DNA of 6,808 bases from Candidatus Saccharimonadota bacterium (GTDB taxonomy: Bacteria; Patescibacteriota; Saccharimonadia; Saccharimonadales; SZUA-47): assembly GCA_017993025.1 (NCBI GenBank), contig JAGONL010000043.1, positions 1 through 6,808 on the forward strand, in the 5' to 3' direction. Positions within the stretch are counted from its first letter, which is position 1, and every line of letters starts with the position of its first letter. Below the pieces are notes generated by a model, which worked only from the letters and a program-made list of their open reading frames with translations, was not told the origin of the DNA and did not search any database. The translations under genes and the position numbers were made by a program. This document shows positions 1 to 5,564 of the stretch, piece by piece.

Positions 1-488
1 CATCAAGAGCGCTAGAACAAGTTGGTTTAAATGACCGAGAATACTATCTACCCAATCAACTCTCAGGGGGTCAACTACAACGCGCGTCAATTGCAAGAGC
101 ACTGGTTAATGGTCCTAGCATTATAATTGCCGATGAGCCAACTGGTAACCTAGATAGCGTGTCTGCAAGAGTGGTAATGGAGCTTCTAAGCGACATTCAC
201 AAATTGGGTAACACAGTACTAATGGTTACACACAACCCTTCCCTTACGCGCTATGCAGACAGAATTTTGTATATGTTAGACGGTAGCATTGTCTACGACG
301 AGGCTACGGCTGTTGGTGAAATTCCTCGTCGTGTACAAAACGCCTTTAATGCACTTCGTAAATCTGATGATGATGAAAAAATCGCCAACGTTTCAGCCAT
401 GATAGAAACCATGCCAGATCCGTCAGAGCCCAAAAAGCCCAAGAAGGCAAAAAAGAAAAAACAGAAATCTAAGCGGAGCCGCAAATAA
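1..488 (+). CDS. ABC transporter ATP-binding protein, MacB/LolD/YknY type (5' partial)
   Basis: This is the ATPase of an ABC transporter that works with the permease encoded next. The reading frame is open from the left edge (first full codon at 3), so the N-terminus and Walker A are outside the window; 161 residues are visible. Motifs seen in order are the signature LSGGQLQR (60-83), Walker B IIIADEP (120-140), the D-loop GNLD (144-155) and the switch histidine in VTHNP (His codon 231-233). The Walker B sequence ADEPTGNLD is typical of the MacB/LolD/FtsE branch. The protein ends in a strongly basic Lys-rich tail (last ~20 residues), preceded by an acidic stretch; this is longer than a standard ATPase of this branch. 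The GTG at 159 is an internal valine codon, not a start. The stop TAA shares its last base with the permease ATG, so the two are probably translationally coupled. The family is certain; the transported substrate is unknown. Confidence 0.95.
   Translation, partial: SRALEQVGLNDREYYLPNQLSGGQLQRASIARALVNGPSIIIADEPTGNLDSVSARVVMELLSDIHKLGNTVLMVTHNPSLTRYADRILYMLDGSIVYDEATAVGEIPRRVQNAFNALRKSDDDEKIANVSAMIETMPDPSEPKKPKKAKKKKQKSKRSRK
475..478 (+). promoter_or_regulatory. Shine-Dalgarno site of the ABC permease
   Basis: GGAG lies nine bases before the ATG at 488, inside the last codons of the ATPase gene. It supports the start at 488 and suggests that ribosomes can initiate there as well as by coupling from the upstream stop codon. 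Confidence 0.5.
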
Positions 489-1705
489 TGATTAACGAAT
501 ATATCCGCATGGCCCTATCCTCTATTAAAGGTGCAAAATTTAGAAGTGCACTAACGATGTTCGGCATAGTCATTGGCGTAAGCTCTGTTGTTACAATTGT
601 CAGTTTAGGCGAAGGTGTTAAGCAACAAGTCGCCAACCAGGTAGACGCTGTGTCGGATTCTTTGGTTGTAATCAGACCGGGCAAACAAACAGAAGCTAAA
701 GCCTTTAGTTTGGATTCGCTACGTTCGTTTATCAGTAGTACCGGAAGTCTAAGCGAAAAAGATTGGCGCGACAGCGAAAAAGTAGAGGGAGTTAACTCTG
801 CGGTACCAGTCGGTATAGTCAGCGGAATCGTAAGCTATGAAGAAAAAGAATACAGTGGTGGAAATATTATCGCCAGCACACAAGAGCTGCCTGCTCTACT
901 GAATCAAAAAGTGCAATTCGGAGAGTTTTTCACAGAGAAAGAATACAGCCGGAACGTGGCAATTATCGGCCAAGATGTTGCCGAAAAATTGTTTGAAGAA
1001 AATGTTCCAGTAGGGAAAAGTTTGAATATAAGAGGTACCAGCTTTATTGTCCAGGGGGTTTTTGAACAACAAAAATCTGGTTCTTTTGCGGCATTGAACC
1101 TAAACAACTCTATCGTTATCCCTTATGATGCTGCCAGGCAAGTTGGTGGGTCAATCCAGTTGATGCAAGTCTACGTAGAGGCATCCGCACCTGAAAAAGT
1201 ATCTGAAGTAGTCTCTGCACTTAGCTCAACCCTGCAAGCTAATCACGCTGGCCAGGTTGACTTTACGATTTTAGAAAAAGAAGAAGCACTAGAGGCCACA
1301 AACGAAGTTTTCTACCAGATTACCCTATTCATAGCAGGTGTGGCGTTTATATCATTCATTGTTGGTGGCATTGGAATCATGAATATTATGTTTGCAACAG
1401 TTAGTGAAAGAACCCGTGAAATAGGAATAAGAAAAGCCATTGGTGCGACTAATGGGCAAATACTTGGCCAGTTTATAATGGAGTCTGTGGTTTTAAGCAT
1501 TGTAGGTGGGGTTATTGGAATAGCTCTGGCCTTTTTTGCAAACGCAATTATTAGAGTTTCTACCGACCTACAGCCAGTTACCACCCTGCGTGTAGTTCTG
1601 CTTGTTGGTGGCCTGTCAGCGCTTACAGGAGTCATTTCTGGTTTACTCCCTGCAGTTAACGCATCTCGTAAAGACCCAATCGCCTCACTACGCTCAGAAG
1701 CATAG
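488..1705 (+). CDS. MacB-like ABC transporter permease (FtsX domain), 405 aa
   Basis: This is the membrane subunit of the transporter whose ATPase lies directly upstream. The architecture is that of MacB/YknZ permeases. A first membrane span covers about residues 20-40 and a large extracytoplasmic MacB-type core domain about 41-275. Three C-terminal spans lie at about 276-302, 328-353 and 367-389. Between spans 2 and 3 is SERTREIGIRKAIGAT (residues 306-321), the conserved cytoplasmic segment that contacts the ATPase. The C-terminal DPIASLRSE is the usual family ending. Length is normal for the stand-alone permease (E. coli MacB has its ATPase fused). The start ATG overlaps the ATPase stop by one base. 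Proteins of this group use ATP hydrolysis to move the periplasmic or extracellular core mechanically and expel peptides, toxins or lipoproteins. A membrane-fusion partner is often encoded upstream, but here that position is outside the window. Confidence 0.95.
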   Translation: MINEYIRMALSSIKGAKFRSALTMFGIVIGVSSVVTIVSLGEGVKQQVANQVDAVSDSLVVIRPGKQTEAKAFSLDSLRSFISSTGSLSEKDWRDSEKVEGVNSAVPVGIVSGIVSYEEKEYSGGNIIASTQELPALLNQKVQFGEFFTEKEYSRNVAIIGQDVAEKLFEENVPVGKSLNIRGTSFIVQGVFEQQKSGSFAALNLNNSIVIPYDAARQVGGSIQLMQVYVEASAPEKVSEVVSALSSTLQANHAGQVDFTILEKEEALEATNEVFYQITLFIAGVAFISFIVGGIGIMNIMFATVSERTREIGIRKAIGATNGQILGQFIMESVVLSIVGGVIGIALAFFANAIIRVSTDLQPVTTLRVVLLVGGLSALTGVISGLLPAVNASRKDPIASLRSEA

Positions 1706-1712
1706 TGACACA

Positions 1713-1740
1713 AATTATCGATTAGCAATTATCAGTTAGC
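1713..1740. repeat. Tandem 14-base repeat made of seven-base half units
   Basis: Positions 1713-1726 and 1727-1740 are directly adjacent 14-mers differing at two bases (AATTATCGATTAGC and AATTATCAGTTAGC). Each splits into two similar seven-base halves: successive heptamers match at 5 of 7 positions in all three comparisons. The array starts eight bases after the permease stop codon. Confidence 0.7.
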
Positions 1741-1744
1741 TATA

Positions 1745-1772
1745 CATTATCAATTGACTATTGCCTATTGAG
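1745..1772. repeat. Degenerate seven-base repeats, xATTxxC type
   Basis: Four heptamers starting at 1745, 1752, 1759 and 1766 share ATT at positions 2-4; neighbours match at 4, 5 and 5 of 7 positions (for example TATTGCC followed by TATTGAG). The register is shifted four bases from the preceding array. Confidence 0.5.
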
Positions 1773-1786
1773 CTACAACGTTAATT

Positions 1787-1800
1787 GAGAATCGACAATC
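1787..1800. repeat. Two-copy seven-base repeat
   Basis: GAGAATC at 1787 is followed directly by GACAATC at 1794, a 6 of 7 match. A similar pair, GGCTAAA and GGCTAAT, lies at 1819-1832 in the same gene-free stretch. Each pair alone could be chance; it is notable only alongside the other heptamers. Confidence 0.4.
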
Positions 1801-1846
1801 CTAGGAAAATGGGGTCATGGCTAAAGGCTAATGTAAACAAATGCTC

Positions 1847-1852
1847 TATACT
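1847..1852 (+). promoter_or_regulatory. Putative -10 element of the sortase gene (leaderless start)
   Basis: TATACT ends six bases before the ATG at 1859, so a standard transcription start seven bases downstream of the -10 would be the A of that ATG. No good -35 hexamer is visible 16-18 bases upstream and no Shine-Dalgarno sequence precedes the ATG. The same geometry recurs at 2617-2622 and nearly so at 5431-5436. Confidence 0.45.
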
Positions 1853-1858
1853 ATTCAC

Positions 1859-2455
1859 ATGTCTTTGCGTAAATTTAATAATATTTTATCTGCAATTGTG
1901 ATTTTATTGGGGTTATATATTGCCCTGTCACCTTTTATGCCCCAAATTGCCTATTTGCTCAGAGATAAATCACCCAATGCTTCTGCTCCATATTCTGGTG
2001 CATTGGCTGAGTCAGTTGGTTCTAGCTCTACAGCGCAAACACCCACAGAAAACCGTATAGTTATTCCTTCAATCCAAATAAACGAGCCTATTGTTGAGTC
2101 AAATACTATTAATTCCATCAAAGATGGTGGCACATGGCGTAGACCAAACACCTCATCACCTAACAAAGACGGCAATACGGTTATAATCGGGCACCGTTTC
2201 TATGGTAGTAACGTTTCTACCTTTTATCATTTAGACAAGGTACAGGTAGGCCAAAAACTAGCAGTTTATTGGGAAGGCCAAGAAATTTTGTATGAAGTCA
2301 CGGAGGTCAAAGTTGTGGAAGCAACAGCTTTAGAAATTGAAGCACCTAGTTCAGAGAAAAAGCTCACCCTTTATACTTGTCATCCGATTTGGACTGCAAA
2401 ACAACGGTTAGTGGTGGTAGCAAAGCCTGTTCAACCAAAGGTTGATGAAATATGA
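1859..2455 (+). CDS. Sortase, class D/E-like, membrane-anchored, 198 aa
   Basis: Sortases are extracytoplasmic cysteine transpeptidases that cut a C-terminal sorting signal and join the protein to the cell wall or to another pilin. From the start at 1859, an N-terminal membrane anchor covers about residues 9-24 after a short basic segment, followed by a Ser/Ala/Pro-rich linker (about 35-65) and the sortase beta-barrel. Catalytic residues are visible: His112 in VIIGHRF, Cys174 in LTLYTCHP and Arg183 in AKQRLVVVA. The TCHP form and overall size resemble class D/E enzymes rather than class A or B; the class is tentative. An in-frame ATG at 1841 would add six residues. I prefer 1859 because a -10-like TATACT lies between the two and neither has a Shine-Dalgarno site. 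No LPxTG-type substrate is encoded nearby. The gene supports an envelope with one membrane. Confidence 0.93.
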   Translation: MSLRKFNNILSAIVILLGLYIALSPFMPQIAYLLRDKSPNASAPYSGALAESVGSSSTAQTPTENRIVIPSIQINEPIVESNTINSIKDGGTWRRPNTSSPNKDGNTVIIGHRFYGSNVSTFYHLDKVQVGQKLAVYWEGQEILYEVTEVKVVEATALEIEAPSSEKKLTLYTCHPIWTAKQRLVVVAKPVQPKVDEI

Positions 2456-2486
2456 AAAATGAAATAAGAAATATGGGTAGCTACTT

Positions 2487-2612
2487 ATGAAGAAATTTAA
2501 TATAACCGAAAAGCAAAGGACAATAATTTTGCTCATCCTGCTAGCTATAGCTATTGGTTTTATTATCTGGACAAAAAATAGCTACTCAGAAAACTTCACC
2601 GATAGTTTTTAG
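2487..2612 (+). CDS. Possible small single-span membrane protein, 41 aa
   Basis: A short open frame lies between the sortase and the sugar kinase, starting 31 bases after the sortase stop and ending 16 bases before the kinase ATG. It encodes a basic N-terminus (MKKFNITEKQR), one strongly hydrophobic segment at about residues 13-28 (IILLILLAIAIGFIIW) and a short polar C-terminal tail. The positive charges before the span predict an N-in, C-out orientation. I recognise no family, and there is no cysteine, lipobox or sorting signal. A GGG nine bases before the ATG is only a weak ribosome-binding site, so translation would probably depend on the sortase transcript. Support comes from the coherent Lys/Arg-then-hydrophobic layout and the snug fit between genes. 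The opposing view is a chance frame in spacer DNA or the remnant of a larger membrane protein. Confidence 0.45.
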   Translation: MKKFNITEKQRTIILLILLAIAIGFIIWTKNSYSENFTDSF

Positions 2613-2613
2613 A

Positions 2614-2622
2614 TGTTATTAT
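2614..2622 (+). promoter_or_regulatory. Putative extended -10 element of the sugar kinase gene (leaderless start)
   Basis: TGTTATTAT reads as an extended -10 (TG, one base, then TATTAT at 2617-2622). The hexamer ends six bases before the kinase ATG at 2629, so a start seven bases downstream would fall on the A of the ATG. There is no -35 match and no Shine-Dalgarno sequence. The region is AT-rich, so chance is a real alternative. Confidence 0.4.
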
Positions 2623-2628
2623 AAGTTA

Positions 2629-3555
2629 ATGAATAGCCGGTTAATAACAGTAGGTAACATTTATCTTGACCATAATATCTTTGGCATAGATCTCGCCGGG
2701 AAGCATAATCTGCAAATTGGCACGGATTATTTTGCTGAAAAGGGAGAGATTGTGTTGGGTGGATCAGCAGTAAATGTAGCAATGCAATCTCTGAAATTTA
2801 AAATGAGCGTAGCATTTGCGGGAAAAGTTGGCAGTGACGAATCCGGCAAAGAAGTTTGTAGGCTACTAGACGACAAGAATATTAACTCTAGCCTGATTGT
2901 AAAATCTGATAGCTCTACATCTATATCTGTAAACTTAGTTTTTAAAAATAGTGGCGAGTTTGTTGGCGCACACTATGGAACGGCCTCTAAATCTATGACC
3001 GACTCAGATATAAACCTTAATCATCCTATATTTAATAATGGTGGTTCAATATATTTTGGCGGAACCGCTAAACAAGAAAATCTTTTTTCAAAACTACCCG
3101 ACTTATTTTCGGAGCTAAAACAAAAAGGTTTCACGATATTTTTTGACCCAAACCGTTTTCCCGCTGGCAAAGAGCATCTGGGCCGCCAAAGTATTGCTGA
3201 TACCCTTCCCTATGTTGATTACTATTTGCCAAACGACACAGAGATTATGCAGTTTGCAAACACAGATTCGCTAGATGAAGCAATAAAATATGCACTGTCT
3301 AAAGGCGCCAAAAATGTCATAGTTAAGACAGGGCCTAAAGGATGTATAGTTGCAAATAGCAAAGTAAACTTAGTAATAGACGGTGAAAAAGTATCACCAA
3401 TAACCACCGTTGGCGCAGGTGATAGCTTTAACGGAGCCTTTATTTATAAAGTATCCCAGGGTACCGCCCCAGAAACAGCAGCGAGGTTTGCCAATAAATG
3501 CGCAAGCATTAAAGTTAGTCATAATATTTGGCCTTCTGAAGAAGATATAAAGTGA
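2629..3555 (+). CDS. PfkB/ribokinase-family carbohydrate kinase, 308 aa
   Basis: This is a cytoplasmic ATP-dependent kinase of the PfkB (ribokinase) fold that phosphorylates a sugar, sugar phosphate or nucleoside. From the ATG at 2629, the sequence opens with the family strand LITVGNIYLD. It continues with GGSAVNVAMQ (residues 44-53), the N-terminal PfkB signature region, then AFAGKVGSDESG. The C-terminal signature is TTVGAGDSFNGAF, with catalytic-base Asp265 and anion-hole GAGD 262-265. The first Asp of the common DTxGAGD motif is Thr259 here. The length is normal. A longer frame from a TTG at 2554 would add 25 residues overlapping the small upstream ORF and lacking family character; I reject it. 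The stop overlaps the glycosyltransferase start by four bases (GTGA), so the two are probably co-translated. Substrate cannot be read from the sequence; ribokinase, fructokinase, nucleoside kinase and type-2 phosphofructokinase are all possible. Confidence 0.93.
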   Translation: MNSRLITVGNIYLDHNIFGIDLAGKHNLQIGTDYFAEKGEIVLGGSAVNVAMQSLKFKMSVAFAGKVGSDESGKEVCRLLDDKNINSSLIVKSDSSTSISVNLVFKNSGEFVGAHYGTASKSMTDSDINLNHPIFNNGGSIYFGGTAKQENLFSKLPDLFSELKQKGFTIFFDPNRFPAGKEHLGRQSIADTLPYVDYYLPNDTEIMQFANTDSLDEAIKYALSKGAKNVIVKTGPKGCIVANSKVNLVIDGEKVSPITTVGAGDSFNGAFIYKVSQGTAPETAARFANKCASIKVSHNIWPSEEDIK

Positions 3556-4388
3556 ACCAGTTAGTTTCAATAATTACACCAACTTACAACCGAGCGCATA
3601 CAATTCAAACAGCTATCGACAGTGTTTTGGCTCAGACATATAGGGATTGGGAGATGATAATTGTTGATGACGGCTCTATTGATAATACAGAGGTAATTGT
3701 ACTCAAAAACAAAGATGCAAGAATCAAATATCTGAAAAAAGAAAATGGTGGCGCATCAAGAGCCAGAAACTACGGCATTGAGTATGCAACCGGCAAATGG
3801 ATAATGTATCTAGACAGCGACGACGAGCTTTTGCCGATGTGCATCGAGACCATGATGGTTTGGGCAGACAAAAGCCCTAAGACGGTATTTGCTATTCCCC
3901 GCTCTGAGCGAAAACTAGAACTATATGAAAACGGAAAACTAGTTCAGACAATTGACGATTCAGAAGACACCCCAGAGGAATTTACAATTCAAGATATTTT
4001 TGAACGAAATGCCGGATTTTCGTGCAACGGATTTATGCATCTAAAAAATTTGTATGATGAAGGAATAAAATGGGACCCAGACTGCAAATTGATGGAAGAT
4101 TGGGAGTTAATGCTAAGTATTGGCGACAGATACCCAGATGGTTTTATGTATGTGCCAGTAGTTTTACAGCGATATACCCAGCGTTTTGGTAGCGACAATT
4201 TAGTTTCTCAAACAACTTATGGCGACTGGGCTGACGGATTTGAATATATTTATCAAAAGCACAAAAATGATCAATCAACCTCAAGACAAAACTGGTACCC
4301 CAGAAAAGTTGAAAAATGGCGCAAGCGCCAAGCTGAATTCGAAAAAGGTAAAATCCCCCCATACCATCAACACTACTTCAAAAAATAA
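3552..4388 (+). CDS. Family 2 glycosyltransferase (GT-A fold), 278 aa
   Basis: This enzyme transfers a sugar from an activated donor to an acceptor, probably on the cytoplasmic face during envelope polysaccharide, glycolipid or glycoprotein synthesis. The N-terminus is textbook GT2: VSIITPTYNRA (residues 5-15), the nucleotide-binding strand MIIVDDGS (35-42), NGGASRARNYG (65-75) and the metal-binding DxD-type motif YLDSDDE (86-92). A later acidic pair in LMEDWEL (180-186) is the likely catalytic-base region. No membrane span is visible. The start is GTG at 3552, overlapping the kinase TGA by four bases; the purine-rich GAAGAAGA seven bases upstream may help initiation. This start places the conserved VSIITPTYN at residue 5, as usual. 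The donor and acceptor are unknown. The gene ends directly against the stop codon of the opposing PGI/PMI gene, leaving no spacer for a terminator. Confidence 0.94.
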   Translation: MNQLVSIITPTYNRAHTIQTAIDSVLAQTYRDWEMIIVDDGSIDNTEVIVLKNKDARIKYLKKENGGASRARNYGIEYATGKWIMYLDSDDELLPMCIETMMVWADKSPKTVFAIPRSERKLELYENGKLVQTIDDSEDTPEEFTIQDIFERNAGFSCNGFMHLKNLYDEGIKWDPDCKLMEDWELMLSIGDRYPDGFMYVPVVLQRYTQRFGSDNLVSQTTYGDWADGFEYIYQKHKNDQSTSRQNWYPRKVEKWRKRQAEFEKGKIPPYHQHYFKK

Positions 4389-4398
4389 CTATTTATTT
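4383..4398. terminator. Weak AT-only hairpin across the two abutting stop codons
   Basis: AAATAA (4383-4388) and TTATTT (4393-4398) are perfect inverted arms around a four-base loop, spanning the stops of both convergent genes. Read on the minus strand, a run of six T overlaps the distal arm. With no G-C pairs it would be unstable; it is a candidate bidirectional terminator only because nothing better is present. Confidence 0.2.
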
Positions 4399-5423
4399 AG
4401 CTCGGCTTTTAGTTTTTCTACCAGTGCAACTGGTGTTGGGTCAAGACCATTTAACAGAGACAAATACACACTTACTATGTCTGCGTACCCAACTGTCCAA
4501 AGCAACTGAGAAATCAAACTTTCGCCTTTTGGTTCTATCACAAATGGGTGTGGTCGCTTACCAGATAATAGTCGCTCTGTAACCTCGAATCGCTTTTGAA
4601 TTCTTTCGTGCTCTAAATTTGACCTAATCTCTACAACTGCAAAAGGCTTCTCGACAGGGTGGCTGGTCCAGCCAATAAACTCGTTGTGGTTAAACTCCGG
4701 GTATTGGCTGCACCAGGCGGTGTTTTTAGCATTTTCGTTGATGCATATCTTAAACTTGTTTGCCACAGGCCACATTTTTGGGCCACTGTAAACAATAACG
4801 GTTTTACCGGCAAGTTCATGGGCTAAAGATTTGGCAGGATTTTTCTCTGTGATAATATCTGGTGCGAAGCTTGCAAATTCACTCTTCAACCAGTCACTAT
4901 GCTTAACCAGCTCTTCAACCGACCCGTTAGGCGCCACTCCAGCACCTTCCATTATTGATACAAATGCTTTTACGAACCCAAATGTAGCCATACGAGGTTG
5001 CTTACCCGCTGGAATCGTAATAATAGGCAAATCATATTCTATAGCTTTTTCAATAAGTTGCCCGCCGGCAGCTACAACAACAATTTGGGCATTTTTAGAT
5101 CTGGCATCTTCAAGTGCAGAAAGTGATTCCTCTGTATTTCCAGAGTAGCTTGAGACAATCACAAGACTTTCATGGTCTACATAATCAGGAACTGTATAGT
5201 TTCTGCTAATCTCAAACGGTTCTGAAAGCTTAGGCCACGACGTAAAGAACACTCCGGGTAGAGCAGACCCGCCCATCCCAGCAAGTACTACATTGTACAC
5301 GTTGCCAAAATTAAAATCTTTACTTGGAGTAACATCTATCTGCAGCTGTTCCCATTGATTAATTGCAACGCCTAGTGCGTCTTCTATATCTTTTGTGTGA
5401 ATGTATTTTAAATCGTCTAACAT
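4389..5423 (-). CDS. Bifunctional phosphoglucose/phosphomannose isomerase (SIS domain), 344 aa
   Basis: This is a cytoplasmic isomerase predicted to interconvert fructose-6-phosphate with glucose-6-phosphate and with mannose-6-phosphate, linking glycolysis to nucleotide-sugar synthesis. It belongs to the SIS-fold PGI/PMI family first characterised in archaea such as Pyrobaculum, distinct from the long classical PGI. Visible motifs are AGMGGSALPG (residues 48-57), the sugar-phosphate loop SSYSGNTEES (91-100), PAGKQPRMATFG (138-149), and NENAKNTAW followed by PEFNHNEFIGW (242-252). Glu230 and His246 are 16 residues apart, the same spacing as the catalytic Glu203/His219 pair I recall for the Pyrobaculum enzyme. 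The C-terminal NGLDPTPVALVEKLK is typical. Length fits the family. It starts at ATG 5421-5423 with no Shine-Dalgarno but a -10-like element seven bases upstream. It could supply hexose phosphates for the nearby kinase and glycosyltransferase, but it is transcribed separately. Confidence 0.95.
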   Translation of the reverse strand: MLDDLKYIHTKDIEDALGVAINQWEQLQIDVTPSKDFNFGNVYNVVLAGMGGSALPGVFFTSWPKLSEPFEISRNYTVPDYVDHESLVIVSSYSGNTEESLSALEDARSKNAQIVVVAAGGQLIEKAIEYDLPIITIPAGKQPRMATFGFVKAFVSIMEGAGVAPNGSVEELVKHSDWLKSEFASFAPDIITEKNPAKSLAHELAGKTVIVYSGPKMWPVANKFKICINENAKNTAWCSQYPEFNHNEFIGWTSHPVEKPFAVVEIRSNLEHERIQKRFEVTERLLSGKRPHPFVIEPKGESLISQLLWTVGYADIVSVYLSLLNGLDPTPVALVEKLKAELNK

Positions 5424-5429
5424 GCTGAT

Positions 5430-5464
5430 TAGTATATAGGAGCTGGAGACTAGTATCTAGTATG
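5430..5464. repeat. Five degenerate seven-base repeats, TAGTATx type
   Basis: Heptamers start at 5430, 5437, 5444, 5451 and 5458. Four begin with TAG and the third with TGG. The last two are TAGTATC and TAGTATG, and the first is TAGTATA. Lag-7 identity is 16 of 28 positions, clearly above the quarter expected by chance. The array contains the putative PGI/PMI promoter. Confidence 0.6.
5431..5459 (-). promoter_or_regulatory. Putative promoter of the PGI/PMI gene (near-leaderless)
   Basis: On the minus strand, TAGATA (5459-5454, 4 of 6 to TTGACA) lies 17 bases before TATACT (5436-5431, 5 of 6 to TATAAT). Seven bases separate the -10 from the ATG, so transcription would begin at or one base before the start codon. 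No Shine-Dalgarno sequence is present. Both hexamers fall within the heptamer array. Confidence 0.5.
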
Positions 5465-5487
5465 AAACAATCCGATTTATAGTGTTC

Positions 5488-5516
5488 ATGACCCAATTCT
5501 TATGATAAGATATGCT
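5488..5516 (+). promoter_or_regulatory. Weak candidate promoter of the Pro/Gln-rich protein gene
   Basis: ATGACC (5488-5493, 4 of 6) and TATGCT (5511-5516, 4 of 6) are 17 bases apart. Initiation near 5523 would give a leader of roughly 55 bases that includes the heptamers at 5526-5554. Overlapping AT-rich hexamers (TATGAT 5501, TAAGAT 5506) are alternatives, so the exact element is uncertain. Confidence 0.3.
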
Positions 5517-5525
5517 TAAGCTTAT

Positions 5526-5554
5526 TAGAATTTAAGTCACTAGTATTTAGAATT
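5526..5554. repeat. Degenerate seven-base repeats in the 5' leader of the Pro/Gln-rich gene
   Basis: TAGAATT occurs at 5526-5532 and again at 5548-5554; TAGTATT at 5541-5547 directly precedes the second copy and TAAGTCA follows the first. One extra base at 5540 breaks the register. The type resembles the array at 5430-5464. Confidence 0.45.
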
Positions 5555-5564
5555 TTCAAAGATA

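Larger units (their letters stand above)
1706..1858. other. Gene-free region between permease and sortase, built of degenerate seven-base repeats
   Basis: No gene, tRNA or GC-rich terminator hairpin is visible. Most of the stretch can be divided into seven-base units resembling their neighbours (listed separately). The 3' end carries the putative sortase promoter hexamer. No transcription terminator for the ABC operon can be recognised. Confidence 0.6.

Noticed and set aside
159..161. GTG as the start of the ABC ATPase
   Set aside because: The frame is open upstream and encodes the signature motif, Walker B and D-loop; this GTG is an internal valine codon.
1312..1728. 138-codon open frame on the minus strand inside the ABC permease
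   Set aside because: Antisense to the C-terminal membrane spans of the permease and without recognisable features.
1706..1840. CRISPR array or tRNA in the repeat-bearing spacer
   Set aside because: Repeats are seven bases, degenerate and without spacers; no cloverleaf or conserved tRNA arm can be drawn.
2554..2628. TTG-initiated 25-residue N-terminal extension of the sugar kinase
   Set aside because: It overlaps the small membrane-protein frame, has no PfkB character, and the ATG at 2629 places the family's first strand right at the start.
4398..4413. GC-containing hairpin (AGC, loop TCG, GCT) followed by T-runs after the glycosyltransferase stop
   Set aside because: The stem is only three base pairs and cannot be extended; it lies within the PGI/PMI coding sequence.
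4831..5148. 105-codon open frame on the plus strand inside PGI/PMI
   Set aside because: It is antisense to clearly conserved PGI/PMI motifs and shows no independent domain; a codon shadow.
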